Origin: Streptomyces sp. IMTB 2501
GTDB taxonomy: Bacteria; Actinomycetota; Actinomycetes; Streptomycetales; Streptomycetaceae
Assembly: GCF_001953885.1 (NCBI RefSeq)
Contig: NZ_MQUS01000009.1
Location: 186,277-250,276, forward strand
Direction of reading: 5' to 3'
DNA length: 64,000 nucleotides
A program made the position numbers and the translations under genes. Shown here piece by piece: positions 33,963 to 42,601 of the stretch. Positions within the stretch are counted from its first letter, which is position 1, and each line of letters starts with the position of its first letter. The notes below the pieces were generated by a model, which was not told the origin of the DNA, searched no databases, and saw nothing but the letters and a program-made list of their open reading frames with translations.

Positions 33963-34013
33963 AGGCCGACATCGGAACAAAACGGCGCATAAGCGCAGAA
34001 GGTGGTGCACATC

Positions 34014-34544
34014 ATGGTCGCAGCTGTATACGCGGGCGCGCTCGCCGCAGCCCTGTTCGCGACCGGGAGCGCAAGCGCTCCCGGCGTCTCGCTGGAGACC
34101 GTCGGCGAGTTCGCCCCACCGGCCGCATCCGCGACGTCGAAGGCGGTGACGTACGACCAGAACCTGGTCCCGAAGGGCGCGTGGATCCGGGTGCGGCAGC
34201 ACACCCAGAAGAACGGCGTCACCACCGTCCAGCTGCGGGTGACCGGCGTCAAGCCCGGCCATGTCTTCGGGGTCCACGTCCACCAGAAGGCCTGCGGCGC
34301 CGACCCCGCCGCCGCCGGCTCGCACTACCAGGACAAGGCCGGCATGGGTGCCGACCATGTGAACGCCTCGAACGAGGTCTGGCTGGACTTCACGTCCAAC
34401 AGCCACGGCTCGGGCATGGCCACCGCCCAGCACAGCTGGGCCATCCGGAAGGGCCAGGCCGCCTCGGTGGTGATCCACAGCGAGCCCGGCACCAAGGGCA
34501 GCCGGGCGGCCTGCTTCACGGTCCCGTTCGGCGAGAACTCGTAG
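34014..34544 (+). CDS. Exported Cu/Zn superoxide dismutase-family protein
   Basis: A 176-residue secreted protein. ATG 34014 is chosen because GAAGGTGG lies 8 nt before it. A signal peptide covers about the first 22 residues (AVYAGALAAALFATGSASA). The mature domain has GHVFGVHVHQKACG with two copper-ligand histidines, GSHYQDKAGMG and VWLDFTSNSHGSGMA, and ASVVIHSEPG near the end. Cysteines in KACG and AACF can form the conserved disulfide. It would remove superoxide outside the cell, though not all metal ligands can be confirmed. It is divergent from DedA. Confidence 0.85.
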   Translation: MVAAVYAGALAAALFATGSASAPGVSLETVGEFAPPAASATSKAVTYDQNLVPKGAWIRVRQHTQKNGVTTVQLRVTGVKPGHVFGVHVHQKACGADPAAAGSHYQDKAGMGADHVNASNEVWLDFTSNSHGSGMATAQHSWAIRKGQAASVVIHSEPGTKGSRAACFTVPFGENS

Positions 34545-34590
34545 GCAGGACGCGCAAGCGGGAGCCGGCCGAAGGCAGGGCGAACGCAGG

Positions 34591-34628
34591 GCGGCGCCCT
34601 TCCCCCTTGTGACGGGGAAGGGCGCCGC
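34591..34628. terminator. Strong bidirectional terminator
   Basis: GCGGCGCCCTTCCCC and GGGGAAGGGCGCCGC form a perfect 15-bp stem with loop CTTGTGAC between the convergent dismutase and DoxX genes. Confidence 0.85.
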
Positions 34629-34633
34629 ACATG

Positions 34634-35089
34634 TCAGGCCGCTATCGGGGCCTGCCCGGTGGCCGCCTTGTCGTCCGTGGCGGTGCGGCGGACGACGAGG
34701 CGGTCGAGGCCGAAGGCGCCGGAGCCGGTGAAGACCAGCAGGAAGAACGCCCAGCAGAACAGGACCGCCGGCTCGCCACCGTTCTGGATGGGCCAGAGCG
34801 CGGCCTGCTGGTGGATGTCGAAGTAGGCGTACGCCATCGAGCCGGAGGCGATCAGCGCGGCCCCGCGGGTACCGAGGCCGAGGAGCACCAGGGCGCCTGC
34901 GACCAGCTGGATCACGGCCGCGTACCAGCCGGGCCAGGTGCCCGTCGGGATGGTGCCGCCCTGGGTGCCGGCGGCGCCGCCGAGGACGCCGAAGAGGGAC
35001 GCGGCGCCGTGCACGGCGAAGAGCAGGCCTACGACGATGCGGAAGAGCCCGAGGACATAGGGCTGAGCGGAGTTGAGACGAGCGGTCAT
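34634..35089 (-). CDS. DoxX-family membrane protein
   Basis: A 151-residue membrane protein from ATG 35089. It has about four helices (VLGLFRIVVGLLFAVHGAAS, AAVIQLVAGALVLLGLGT, AALIASGSMAYAYF, AVLFCWAFFLLVF) and the conserved IQNGGEPAVLFCW motif of DoxX. In mycobacteria DoxX joins superoxide dismutase SodA and SseA in a membrane oxidoreductase complex; here a superoxide dismutase gene sits directly beyond the terminator. An iron-box-like site precedes the gene. Confidence 0.88.
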   Translation of the reverse strand: MTARLNSAQPYVLGLFRIVVGLLFAVHGAASLFGVLGGAAGTQGGTIPTGTWPGWYAAVIQLVAGALVLLGLGTRGAALIASGSMAYAYFDIHQQAALWPIQNGGEPAVLFCWAFFLLVFTGSGAFGLDRLVVRRTATDDKAATGQAPIAA

Positions 35090-35183
35090 GAAGGGGTTCT
35101 CCTCTTCGGTGTCGGTCGGGCCGGCCGGGGACGTGTGATGTGCGTGGCCGGTCGTGGGGGCGGCGGTACCGAACGAGAGACCC

Positions 35184-35200
35184 AGGTTAGGGCTACCTAA
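35184..35200 (-). promoter_or_regulatory. Iron-box-like operator upstream of doxX
   Basis: On the minus strand TTAGGTAGCCCTAACCT has inverted TTAGG...CCTAA arms like the DmdR1/IdeR consensus. A possible promoter, TTGCAA-N18-TAACCT, overlaps it. Agreement in the middle is poor, so this is a candidate only. Confidence 0.4.
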
Positions 35201-35215
35201 TCAGTGCTTGCAAGT

Positions 35216-37288
35216 TCAACATTTGGCCATACCGTCCGCTTCCGCCCGCGACTCCGCTTCGCAGACGGCCACGCGCAGGACGGCCCGCGCGACCGCGTCG
35301 GCGTCCGACAGCGTGACCGAGTCCACGCCCGGCCGGGCCCCGGCCGCCGTCACCCAGTGCACGCCCTCCGTGGGCACACCGAAGGCGAACCGCCTTGTGT
35401 GGACTGCTCCTTGACGATCTATCAGGTGATACGGCCGACGTGTCACGTCCAGCCCCCCGGTTTCGTAACCGTCCACCGTGTGCGGCCGACAGCCTCCGTC
35501 CACGAGCAGCCCGGCGAGCAACTCGTCGGCCGTACGCCGCAGATCCGGCTCCGGAAGACGTGCCTCTATGAGAGTCGTCACACGGGCGCCGGAGCCCGGC
35601 ACGTCCGGCGAGGAGGCCAGCCATGCCTCCCGCTCGGCCCGCACCTGGAGGCGCGGGCCGAGTACCTCCACCACCCCCGCCTCCAGCAGAGCCGCCAGTT
35701 CCTCGATACGGCGCCGGGGCGGGCCGATGGACAGAAAGGCGTTGAGCGGTGTGTACCAGCGGTCCAGATGCGTGCGCCGGGAGGCGCCGCTCAGCCCGCC
35801 GTGGTCGACCACCAGCCGTATCTCGTTGCGCAGGTCGCGCAGCACGTCGAGGGCCGCCTTGAGCGGGCCGCGCACATTGCCCAGCGCGGCCTGCGCGGCG
35901 TCCTCGCGCAAATACCCCAGCAGCCACGCCCGCCACTCCCCCGGATCCGCGAACCCCCGCTCCCCGTACGGCCGCGACACCCGCTCCCAGCACCACCGCT
36001 CCTGAGCCCCGACCCCGAACTCGTCCAGCAGCAGCGCCTCTCGGGGATCGCCGTGGGGTACGGCGAGAAAGCCCTCGGCGAAGGCGGAGCGCCCGGCGCG
36101 GTCCATGCTCTCGGTACGCCCCGTATGCCCCGCGCTCTCGATCAGCGCGCAGTAGTAGACCGTCTCCACCTCCTTCGCGACCAACGGCCATATCTCCGCG
36201 CGGAAGTCGGGCGCGTCGCCGGAGTCGGCGCGTTTACGGAAGCCCGCGATCACCTCCGGGGTGAGCAGCAGCGGGGCGTGCCGGCCGTACGGGCCCTTGG
36301 CGTTGTCGCCACGTGCCTGGTAGGGCACCCCGCGCCGGGAGCCGGCGTACAGGCGCGGTTCCCGTCCGGAGGGCAGATAGCGCAGGGTGCCGTCCGGCCC
36401 GTCCCGGACGAACCGGCCGCCCCGGCCGCTGGTGAACAGCGCCAGGTAGTCGAAGAAGTTCAGCCCCAGCCCGCGCAGCAGCACGGCCTCGCCCGGCCGT
36501 ACGGCGCCGAGCTCGACGTCGGCCGGATTGGCGGGCGGGACGTGGGTGAGGCCCGGCCGGGCGGCGTACGCGGCTTCGCGCCGCCGCTCCTCGCCCTCGG
36601 CGGTGGGCAGATGCCCCTGGACCAGCACCACCGCGGCCAGCCCGGACAGCACCCGGCCGTCGTCGAGGGTGAGCACCTGCCGGCCGTCGGCAGCGGCATC
36701 GTCGTCCAGCCGTGTCGCACGGGCCCGGTGGGTCTCGACGCGAATCTCCTCCGGCGCCTCGCGGAGGGTGCGGGCGAAGACCCACTCCAGGTAGTGGCCG
36801 TAGTGCGCACGGGTCGGATAGTCGTCCGGGCCCAGCTCGCCGTCCGCCCACTCGTACAGACTGGGTCCGGGGCGGACGGGGCCCGCGCAGTCCACGCTGT
36901 CGTCGGTGAACAGCGTCACCTGGCTCGCCACGGTGTTCATCAGCAGCTCGGCCGACTGCGTGGTCCGCCAGACCCGCCCGGGGCCGGGCGGGGCCGGGTC
37001 GATCACATGGACCGTCAGCCGGACACCGGGCGCGAGCAGCGCCGGCGCGGAGGCGCAGAGGCGTTCCAGGACGCTGGTTCCGCGCGGCCCGGCCCCGACC
37101 AGGGCGACCGAGACCGTGGGGGATGCGGAGACCGTGGGGGATTCCTGGCTCGGTGCAGACAAAGGAGGGACTCCCGGGCGTGGGGGGGGCGGGACGGCCT
37201 CCGCCGGCGTGAGCCGTAAGCGGACGGCGCGCTTCATCATGCCCCGTGCGCCCTGAGTACCTTGTTCGAGACCCGAGTTGTCCGTCAT
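35216..37288 (-). CDS. FAD/NAD(P)-binding protein (NAD_binding_9 type)
   Basis: A protein of up to 690 residues. After a Pro/Ser-rich head of about 55 residues comes the dinucleotide-binding motif VSVALVGAGPRGTSVLERL, then HVIDPAPPGPGRVWR and SAELLMNTVASQVTLFTDDS, all typical of the FAD/NAD(P)-binding family related to lysine/ornithine N-monooxygenases. Further on are VVLVQGHLPT, AVLLRGLGLNFFDYLALF and TPLNAFLSIGPPRRRIEEL. The function is not established. The start is uncertain: ATG 37288 has no clear ribosome site, and later starts near 37240 or the TTG at about 37160 are possible. Confidence 0.8.
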   Translation of the reverse strand: MTDNSGLEQGTQGARGMMKRAVRLRLTPAEAVPPPPRPGVPPLSAPSQESPTVSASPTVSVALVGAGPRGTSVLERLCASAPALLAPGVRLTVHVIDPAPPGPGRVWRTTQSAELLMNTVASQVTLFTDDSVDCAGPVRPGPSLYEWADGELGPDDYPTRAHYGHYLEWVFARTLREAPEEIRVETHRARATRLDDDAAADGRQVLTLDDGRVLSGLAAVVLVQGHLPTAEGEERRREAAYAARPGLTHVPPANPADVELGAVRPGEAVLLRGLGLNFFDYLALFTSGRGGRFVRDGPDGTLRYLPSGREPRLYAGSRRGVPYQARGDNAKGPYGRHAPLLLTPEVIAGFRKRADSGDAPDFRAEIWPLVAKEVETVYYCALIESAGHTGRTESMDRAGRSAFAEGFLAVPHGDPREALLLDEFGVGAQERWCWERVSRPYGERGFADPGEWRAWLLGYLREDAAQAALGNVRGPLKAALDVLRDLRNEIRLVVDHGGLSGASRRTHLDRWYTPLNAFLSIGPPRRRIEELAALLEAGVVEVLGPRLQVRAEREAWLASSPDVPGSGARVTTLIEARLPEPDLRRTADELLAGLLVDGGCRPHTVDGYETGGLDVTRRPYHLIDRQGAVHTRRFAFGVPTEGVHWVTAAGARPGVDSVTLSDADAVARAVLRVAVCEAESRAEADGMAKC

Positions 37289-37378
37289 GCCGGATTGTGG
37301 GGAGTGGTGCGGGAATCGTCGGAGTGCGGGGGTGTGGCGGGGAGCCGCACATCGATACAGGCCCGCGCCCCGGGTCGG

Positions 37379-37609
37379 CTATCCCTCGCCCCGCACCGGG
37401 TGGCCCCGCACCTCCAGGCCCCCGAGAAGTTCGGCCGTGGCCTCGGCCACCGCGGCCACCGCACGGTCGAAGACCTCGCGGTTGTGGGCGGCGGGGGCCC
37501 GGAAGCCCGACACCTTCCGCACGTACTGCAGCGCGGCGGCGTGGATGTCCTCGTCCGTGGCCTCGTCGGGCAGCACGGGCGGACGCAGCGTCTTGATGCT
37601 CCGGCACAT
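37379..37609 (-). CDS. DUF2277 protein
   Basis: A 76-residue protein, MCRSIKTLRPPVLPDEA at the start, then DEDIHAAALQYVRKVSGF and the helix FDRAVAAVAEATAELL. This matches the small DUF2277 family, which are cytoplasmic and of unknown role. ATG 37609 is the natural start. It lies 90 nt upstream of the FAD/NAD(P)-binding gene on the same strand and is divergent from the reductase gene. Confidence 0.88.
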   Translation of the reverse strand: MCRSIKTLRPPVLPDEATDEDIHAAALQYVRKVSGFRAPAAHNREVFDRAVAAVAEATAELLGGLEVRGHPVRGEG

Positions 37610-37702
37610 GCCCCCAGTCTCACGCACACCACGTCCCGGTGCGACGATCACTTCGAAGGCGGCCACCGATCCCCGGGGCCGACCGACGAAGGGAACAGCC
37701 TC

Positions 37703-38602
37703 ATGGCGACCAAGAACACCGTGGCCGTGCTCGGCCCCGGCGGCACCGGCGGCCTCCTCGCCGCCCTGCTCTCCCGCTCCGGCCACCGTGTCATCTGCCT
37801 GGCCCGGGAAGAGACGGCCGACACCCTGCGCGGCACCGGGATCCAGGTCCGCAGCGGCCAGTTCGGCGACTTCACGGCCCCCGTCGAGGCGGCCACGGAA
37901 CTGCGCGAGCCCGTGGACGCCTGCCTGATCGCCGTCAAGCACACCACCCTGGACGCCGCCCTCACCCGCGTCCCGCCCACCGCTCTCGGCGACGCCCTCG
38001 TCGTACCGCTCCTGAACGGCGTCGAACACCCCGCGGCCCTGCGCGACCGCTACCGCCCCGACCGCGTGGCGCCCGCCGTGATCCGCGTGGAGTCCACCCG
38101 TCTCGCCCCGGGCGTGATCGAGCACGGCAGCCCGTTCACGGAGATCGACCTCGCCGGCGACACCGTCTCCCGTCCCCGCCTCGATCAGCTGGCCGCACTC
38201 CTCACGTCCGCCGGCGTGACGGCCCGGATACGGGAGGACGAAACCGCGTCCCTGTGGGCCAAGATGGCGTTCCTCGCCCCCTTCGCCCTGCTCACCACCC
38301 GGTACGGCCTCCCCCTCGGCGAGGTCCGCACCCGGCACCGTACGGAACTGGAGTCCCTGGTCGCCGAGACCGCCGCCGTCAGCCGCGCCTGCGGCGCCCC
38401 CGCCGACCCGGCCCAGGCCCTAGCCCGGTACGACACCTTCCCGCCCGGGGCCAAGTCCTCCATGCAGCGCGACGCCGAGGCGGGCCGCCCGCTCGAACTC
38501 GACGCCATCGGCGGGGCGCTGCTGCGCGCGGCCGGCCGGCACGGCGTGCCGGTGCCGGTGACGGCCCGCCTGCTGGACGAACTGCGGGCCGCCGGCCACT
38601 GA
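37703..38602 (+). CDS. Ketopantoate reductase-family protein (PanE/ApbA)
   Basis: A 299-residue NADPH-dependent reductase. The N-terminal Rossmann motif is VAVLGPGGTGGLLAALLSRSG, followed by VDACLIAVKHTTLDAAL and PLLNGVEHPAALRD. The catalytic lysine lies in ASLWAKMAFLAPFALLTT, and the C-terminal helical domain has SSMQRDAEAGRPLELDAIGGALL, with the conserved SSMQ-D pattern. It reduces 2-dehydropantoate to pantoate in coenzyme A synthesis, or a related 2-keto acid. ATG 37703 follows AAGGGAA. Confidence 0.9.
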   Translation: MATKNTVAVLGPGGTGGLLAALLSRSGHRVICLAREETADTLRGTGIQVRSGQFGDFTAPVEAATELREPVDACLIAVKHTTLDAALTRVPPTALGDALVVPLLNGVEHPAALRDRYRPDRVAPAVIRVESTRLAPGVIEHGSPFTEIDLAGDTVSRPRLDQLAALLTSAGVTARIREDETASLWAKMAFLAPFALLTTRYGLPLGEVRTRHRTELESLVAETAAVSRACGAPADPAQALARYDTFPPGAKSSMQRDAEAGRPLELDAIGGALLRAAGRHGVPVPVTARLLDELRAAGH

Positions 38603-38612
38603 GAACCCCGTC

Positions 38613-38640
38613 GGCCCGGTGGCCCAACAGCCACTGGGCC
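38613..38640 (+). terminator. Hairpin terminator after the reductase
   Basis: GGCCCGGTGGC pairs with GCCACTGGGCC (one G-U pair) over a 6-nt loop, 11 nt after the stop. Confidence 0.65.
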
Positions 38641-38792
38641 GGCACCGGATGCACCGCGGCGGGCCCGCCCGCGGTGATCGGCACACCGGGCGCAGTGATC
38701 GGCGACCCGTTCGACCACCCGTTTGGCTGAACCTCCCGTCAGTCCCACGAACGCGCTCGCCACCCAAAATCGAACAGGCGTAGCATTGCCGC

Positions 38793-39149
38793 GTGGCGAC
38801 GACCTATGAATTCCCCAGTGACCTCCTCGCCGGTCAGGAGGAGCTGCATCAGGTCCGGGCCGAGCTGTCGGCTCTGCTCAAGCGACTGCCCTGGTCGGTG
38901 CAGCCGATGGACGGCTTCAGCGACGACACCGGCTGGCGCAGGGTGGAGCGGCCCGCGTCCCCGGGCTGGACGGCGGACGAACAGGCCGAGGTGGAGAAGC
39001 TGCGCCGCCGCGAGCACGAGCTGGCGGTGTTCGTCAGCACGCACCGCTTCTGGGCCGAGGTCGCGGCGGCGGACCGCATGGAGGCCCGCACCCGGCTGAA
39101 GCACGCCCAGGAGCGGCGGACCGAGGAGGAACAGCCCGGGGAGGAATGA
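38793..39149 (+). CDS. Conserved small helical protein of unknown function
   Basis: A 118-residue soluble protein from GTG 38793. It has an N-terminal helix (AGQEELHQVRAELSALLKRL), a short loop with MDGFSDDTGWRRVERPASPGW, and a charged C-terminal helix that looks like a coiled coil (EQAEVEKLRRREHELAVFV, then ARTRLKHAQERRTEEE). I do not recognise a characterised family; I believe close copies exist in other streptomycetes. No signal peptide. It ends 4 nt before a hairpin shared with the tRNA gene. Confidence 0.75.
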   Translation: MATTYEFPSDLLAGQEELHQVRAELSALLKRLPWSVQPMDGFSDDTGWRRVERPASPGWTADEQAEVEKLRRREHELAVFVSTHRFWAEVAAADRMEARTRLKHAQERRTEEEQPGEE

Positions 39150-39152
39150 GAA

Positions 39153-39180
39153 GAGCCCCCGGCCATACGGCCGGAGGCTC
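39153..39180. terminator. Bidirectional hairpin terminator
   Basis: GAGCC-CCGGCC and GGCCGG-GGCTC pair with one C/A mismatch around ATAC, between the convergent small gene and tRNA-Val. Confidence 0.7.
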
Positions 39181-39186
39181 CATCGG

Positions 39187-39258
<72 letters not shown>

Positions 39259-39477
39259 GGCATCCGGGCAGTGCGCCCAGGACGAGTCGACAGCCTACCT
39301 TGCCGGGACCGGTGCACCGCAAACCTGTAACGCCGGGCCGAGGCGTACGGGGGTTAACCCCACCCCAGGTCCGGGAGGCTGCCGGATCGGGGCGCGGATG
39401 ATGATCATCTAGGGTCGGCGGAGACCGAGTTGGTCCGGCCGCCGTGACCCGGCGGACCGGTGCAGGGGGAGATCCGT

Positions 39478-40257
39478 ATGGCCCGTATGGCCCGTTCCGT
39501 TCCAGTCCGCGCCGCCGCCATGGCCGCGGTCACCGGGGTGCTCGTCGCGGGGGTCAGCGCCTGCGGCGCCTCCGCCAGTGACGACAAGCACCCCGACCAC
39601 CGGTCCTTCGCGCTGCACGGCCGCACTCTGACCGTCGACTCCGACGACTCCGCCCTGGAGGTCGTCGCCGACGGCTCCGCGAAGTCCGGCACGGTCGAGG
39701 TGACCCGGTGGTTCCAGGGGTCCGTCGTGGTCGGCGGCAGTCCGGCGGTGCGGTGGTCCTTCAAGGACGACCGGCTGGTGCTGCGCGTGCACTGCTCGGG
39801 GTTCATCGCGGACTGCTCGGCCCGGCACCGGATCGTGGTGCCGCGCGGGATCAGTGTGAAGGTCGACGACGCGGACGGCGGCGTACGGGCGCAGGGGTTC
39901 CGGGATCCGCTGAGCGTCGACACCGCGGACGGCTCCGTGCACGTCACCGACTCCAGCGGGCCGCTCGACCTGAGGTCCGCGGACGGTTCGGTGCGTGCCG
40001 ACGTCTCCTCCCGCCGGGTGAAGGCGGCCACCAGCGACGGTTCCGTGGATGTGCGGCTGTCCGCGGTACCCGACCAGGTGGACGCCTCCAGCACCGACGG
40101 CGCCGTCACGGTCGCCCTGCCCGAGGGCGCGTACCGGCTGTCGGCCGGCTCCGACGACGGCGGGGTGTCGGTGTCCGTGCCCCGCGACGACAGCAGCCCG
40201 CACCGGGTCTCGGCCCATTCCGCGGACGGGAAAGTGACCGTCAGGACGGGAAAGTGA
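39478..40257 (+). CDS. DUF4097-type lipoprotein with altered C-terminus
   Basis: A 259-residue exported protein from ATG 39478, with GGGGGAG 7 nt before it. The lipoprotein signal is AVTGVLVAGVSACG. The body is a stack of short strands with repeated DGSV/DGAV/DGGV turns (DTADGSVHVTDSSG, LRSADGSVRADVS, ATSDGSVDVRL, SSTDGAVTVAL), a DUF4097 beta-helix-like fold of unknown function. A 20-bp tandem duplication at 40225-40264 shifts the frame so that the end reads VTVRTGK instead of VTVRSAN. The change is small, so the protein is likely intact. Confidence 0.85.
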   Translation: MARMARSVPVRAAAMAAVTGVLVAGVSACGASASDDKHPDHRSFALHGRTLTVDSDDSALEVVADGSAKSGTVEVTRWFQGSVVVGGSPAVRWSFKDDRLVLRVHCSGFIADCSARHRIVVPRGISVKVDDADGGVRAQGFRDPLSVDTADGSVHVTDSSGPLDLRSADGSVRADVSSRRVKAATSDGSVDVRLSAVPDQVDASSTDGAVTVALPEGAYRLSAGSDDGGVSVSVPRDDSSPHRVSAHSADGKVTVRTGK

Positions 40258-40264
40258 CCGTGCG
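40225..40264 (+). repeat. 20-bp tandem duplication at the DUF4097 gene end
   Basis: GGACGGGAAAGTGACCGT occurs at 40224-40241 and again at 40244-40261. The 20-bp unit is not a multiple of three, so the second copy puts a new TGA at 40257. The original stop probably lies at 40275-40277. Confidence 0.85.
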
Positions 40265-40351
40265 CAGCGCGAACTGACCGGCCCGTGTGTTCGTCTACAA
40301 CGGGTGGGAGAATGACACCACCCACGGCGAACCACACCACGGGAGCGGGAT

Positions 40352-41749
40352 GTGACGGCGACACCGGGCACGCCAGCGAAGCGGTCGTACCCGCATCCGC
40401 CGTCGACCGTGCGGCTCCGCGGCGGGTCCTCGGCTCTGCGCGACACCCTCACCCTGATGAGCCTGCCGGTACTGGCCGCGCTCGCGCTGCCCGCCGCGTT
40501 CGCCGGCGGGGGCACCCGGCGCTGGTTCGGCGGCCGGGCGGAGAGCCAGCGGGCCGAGGCACAGGCCGCGAAGGACGCCGCGGCGGCCGCGTTCTACGAA
40601 CTGGACACCGCCCAGCGGGACCTCAGGATCTCCATCGAGACCATCACGGCCGTGGACGACTCCCCCGCCGCCCGGCGTGCCGCCACCGACTTCGAGGCGC
40701 TCGGCCGGCGCATCGACGAGGTCAGCCAGCGCTACATCCAGGCCGTCGACGCCCATGATCTCGACCGGGACGACCTGGAGGCCGCGGCGGCCTCCCGGGC
40801 GCGCTCGGAGCTGACATCCGCCAAGGACGAGCTGATCCGGGTCAAGCAGGACCTGGACCGGTTCGGCGGTTCACTCGGGCCGTTGCTCGGCAAGGCCGAG
40901 ACCCAGCTGGCCCGGCTGGCACCCGCCGTGGAGCGGGCCCGGCAGGCGCTGCTGGGCGCCAGCAACGCCCTGGACGCCGTACGGGAGAAGGGGCTGCGGG
41001 CCGATGACCTGGCCGGCCGGCTCGCCGCGCTGTCCCCCGAGCTGACCAGGCTGAACCAGGGCGCCGGGCAGCACGGGGTGCAGCAGACGGTGGAGCGGGC
41101 CGAGCGGGTGCAGCGGGAGGCCGGGGCGATCCGGGCCGAGGCCGAGCGGCTGCCGGAGAAGGCCGCCGAGATCGATCACCGGCTGGTCAGCCTGCGCACC
41201 CGGGCCCAGGCGCTGACCACCCGGGCCGGGCAGGTGGACCCGGTGCTGAGCGAGCTGCGACGCCGGTTCGCGGCCGCCTGCTGGCAGGACCTGCAGCAGG
41301 TGCCCGAGCAGGCCGCGGAGAACGTACGACAGGCCGAGCTGAAGCTCCGCGATGCGCAGGCGGCCCGGGACGCCCAGCGCTGGCCGGACGCGACGTCACT
41401 GCTGTCGACGGTGCGGGCCCTGCTGAACACCACCGACGAGGCCGTGTCGGCCGCCGGCGACCGGCTGGCCCGGCTGAACGCCGTACAGAAGGATCCGCAG
41501 GCCGAGATCGAGCGCACCCGGTTCGCGATCCGGGACGCCCAGCGGCTTGCCATGACGGGCCGTACGACGCCGGATCCCCGGCATGCGCGGCCGCTGGACG
41601 ACGCGGTGGCCCGCTTGGAGCGGGCGATCGGGGCATTGGAGGTCGGGCGGCATCCCGACTATTGGCATTTCCTGACCGAGACGGAGGCCGTCCGGCAGGT
41701 GGCGGGGCGTGTGGTGGCCCAGATTCGTGAGGAGCGCGGGGGGCACTGA
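40352..41749 (+). CDS. Membrane-anchored coiled-coil protein, function unknown
   Basis: A 465-residue protein from GTG 40352 behind GGGAG. After 30 basic residues comes one helix (TLMSLPVLAALALPAAFAGGG). The rest is long, charged and Ala/Arg/Glu-rich, with several coiled-coil segments (RAEAQAAKDAAAAAFYELDTAQRDL, cut here for length, and similar stretches to the end). It may be an envelope scaffold or a septum protein; I do not recognise the family. The end PDYWHFLTETEAVRQVAGRV may be a small folded tail. It follows the DUF4097 gene by 95 nt on the same strand. Confidence 0.75.
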   Translation: MTATPGTPAKRSYPHPPSTVRLRGGSSALRDTLTLMSLPVLAALALPAAFAGGGTRRWFGGRAESQRAEAQAAKDAAAAAFYELDTAQRDLRISIETITAVDDSPAARRAATDFEALGRRIDEVSQRYIQAVDAHDLDRDDLEAAAASRARSELTSAKDELIRVKQDLDRFGGSLGPLLGKAETQLARLAPAVERARQALLGASNALDAVREKGLRADDLAGRLAALSPELTRLNQGAGQHGVQQTVERAERVQREAGAIRAEAERLPEKAAEIDHRLVSLRTRAQALTTRAGQVDPVLSELRRRFAAACWQDLQQVPEQAAENVRQAELKLRDAQAARDAQRWPDATSLLSTVRALLNTTDEAVSAAGDRLARLNAVQKDPQAEIERTRFAIRDAQRLAMTGRTTPDPRHARPLDDAVARLERAIGALEVGRHPDYWHFLTETEAVRQVAGRVVAQIREERGGH

Positions 41750-41845
41750 GGGGGTGTCGCCGTAGCGGTGTGTGTTGCCGCGTGAGTCGGGCAGGCGGAT
41801 ATTGGGTGGACGGATGGCCTCCGCTAGCGCCCGAGGGAGGCGGCC

Positions 41846-42376
41846 ATGGCCACACACGCAGCGCACACGCCGCGACGGCGGATCGAGTTCGACAGGCACC
41901 TGCCCGTCGACCACCGGCTGAACACGGTCTACCGGATCGGCGCGGGTCTGATCGGCGCGTTCCTCGTCGCCTTCGGCGTCCTGGGTCTGCTCAACCACAT
42001 CGGCTTCTTCAGCACCGGTGGTGCGACGGCCGCGGGGCTGAACACCAACGGCGCGCTCAGCGTGCTCTCGATCTGCATCGGGGCGATCCTGCTGATCGGC
42101 ATGGTGATCGGCGGGAACGTCGCTTCGACGCTGAACATGGTGCTCGGCGTGCTGTTCCTGCTGAACGGCTTCCTGTTCCTCGGTCTGCTCGACACCGCGC
42201 ACAATTTCCTGGCGTTCAAGATCCAGAACGTGCTGTTCAGCTTTGTCGTGGGCCTGCTGCTGATGACCTTCGGCATGTACGGCCGGGTCGGCTCGACCCT
42301 GCCGCACGACAACCCGTACTGGCGGGCCCGCCATCCCGATGCGGTCGAGCGGGAGCGTCCTGCGGACGGCGGCTAG
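41846..42376 (+). CDS. DUF4383 membrane protein
   Basis: A 176-residue protein with ATG 41846 after GGGAGGCGG. It has four helices: RIGAGLIGAFLVAFGVLGLL, ALSVLSICIGAILLIGMVIG, VLGVLFLLNGFLFLGLLD and VLFSFVVGLLLMTFGMYG. It carries the DUF4383 pattern HRLNTVYRIGAGLIG near its start. The role is unknown. A FmdB-type gene follows 9 nt after its stop, so the two are probably an operon. Confidence 0.85.
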   Translation: MATHAAHTPRRRIEFDRHLPVDHRLNTVYRIGAGLIGAFLVAFGVLGLLNHIGFFSTGGATAAGLNTNGALSVLSICIGAILLIGMVIGGNVASTLNMVLGVLFLLNGFLFLGLLDTAHNFLAFKIQNVLFSFVVGLLLMTFGMYGRVGSTLPHDNPYWRARHPDAVERERPADGG

Positions 42377-42385
42377 TCTGTGCCC

Positions 42386-42601
42386 ATGCCTCGCTACGAG
42401 TACCGCTGCCGGACCTGCGGCGACACGTTCGAACTGAGCCGGCCGATGGCGGAGTCCGCCGCCCCTGCGGATTGCCCTGCCGGGCATGGCGACACGGTGA
42501 AGCTGTTGTCCACCGTCGCGGTGGGCGGTTCGGCCGCCAAGCCGTCCACCCCCGCGGGTGGCGGCGGGGGCGGTTGTTGCGGTGGAGGGTGTTGCGGCTG
42601 A
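42386..42601 (+). CDS. FmdB-family zinc-ribbon protein
   Basis: A 71-residue protein. MPRYEYRCRTCGDTFEL is the typical FmdB/CxxC_CxxC start, with a second pair expected near PADCPAGHGD, where one cysteine is replaced by histidine. The tail is Gly- and Cys-rich (GGGGGGCCGGGCCG) and may bind metal. ATG 42386 is used; a GTG at 42380 is also in frame. The stop lies inside the first copy of a 146-bp repeat. Confidence 0.8.
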   Translation: MPRYEYRCRTCGDTFELSRPMAESAAPADCPAGHGDTVKLLSTVAVGGSAAKPSTPAGGGGGGCCGGGCCG

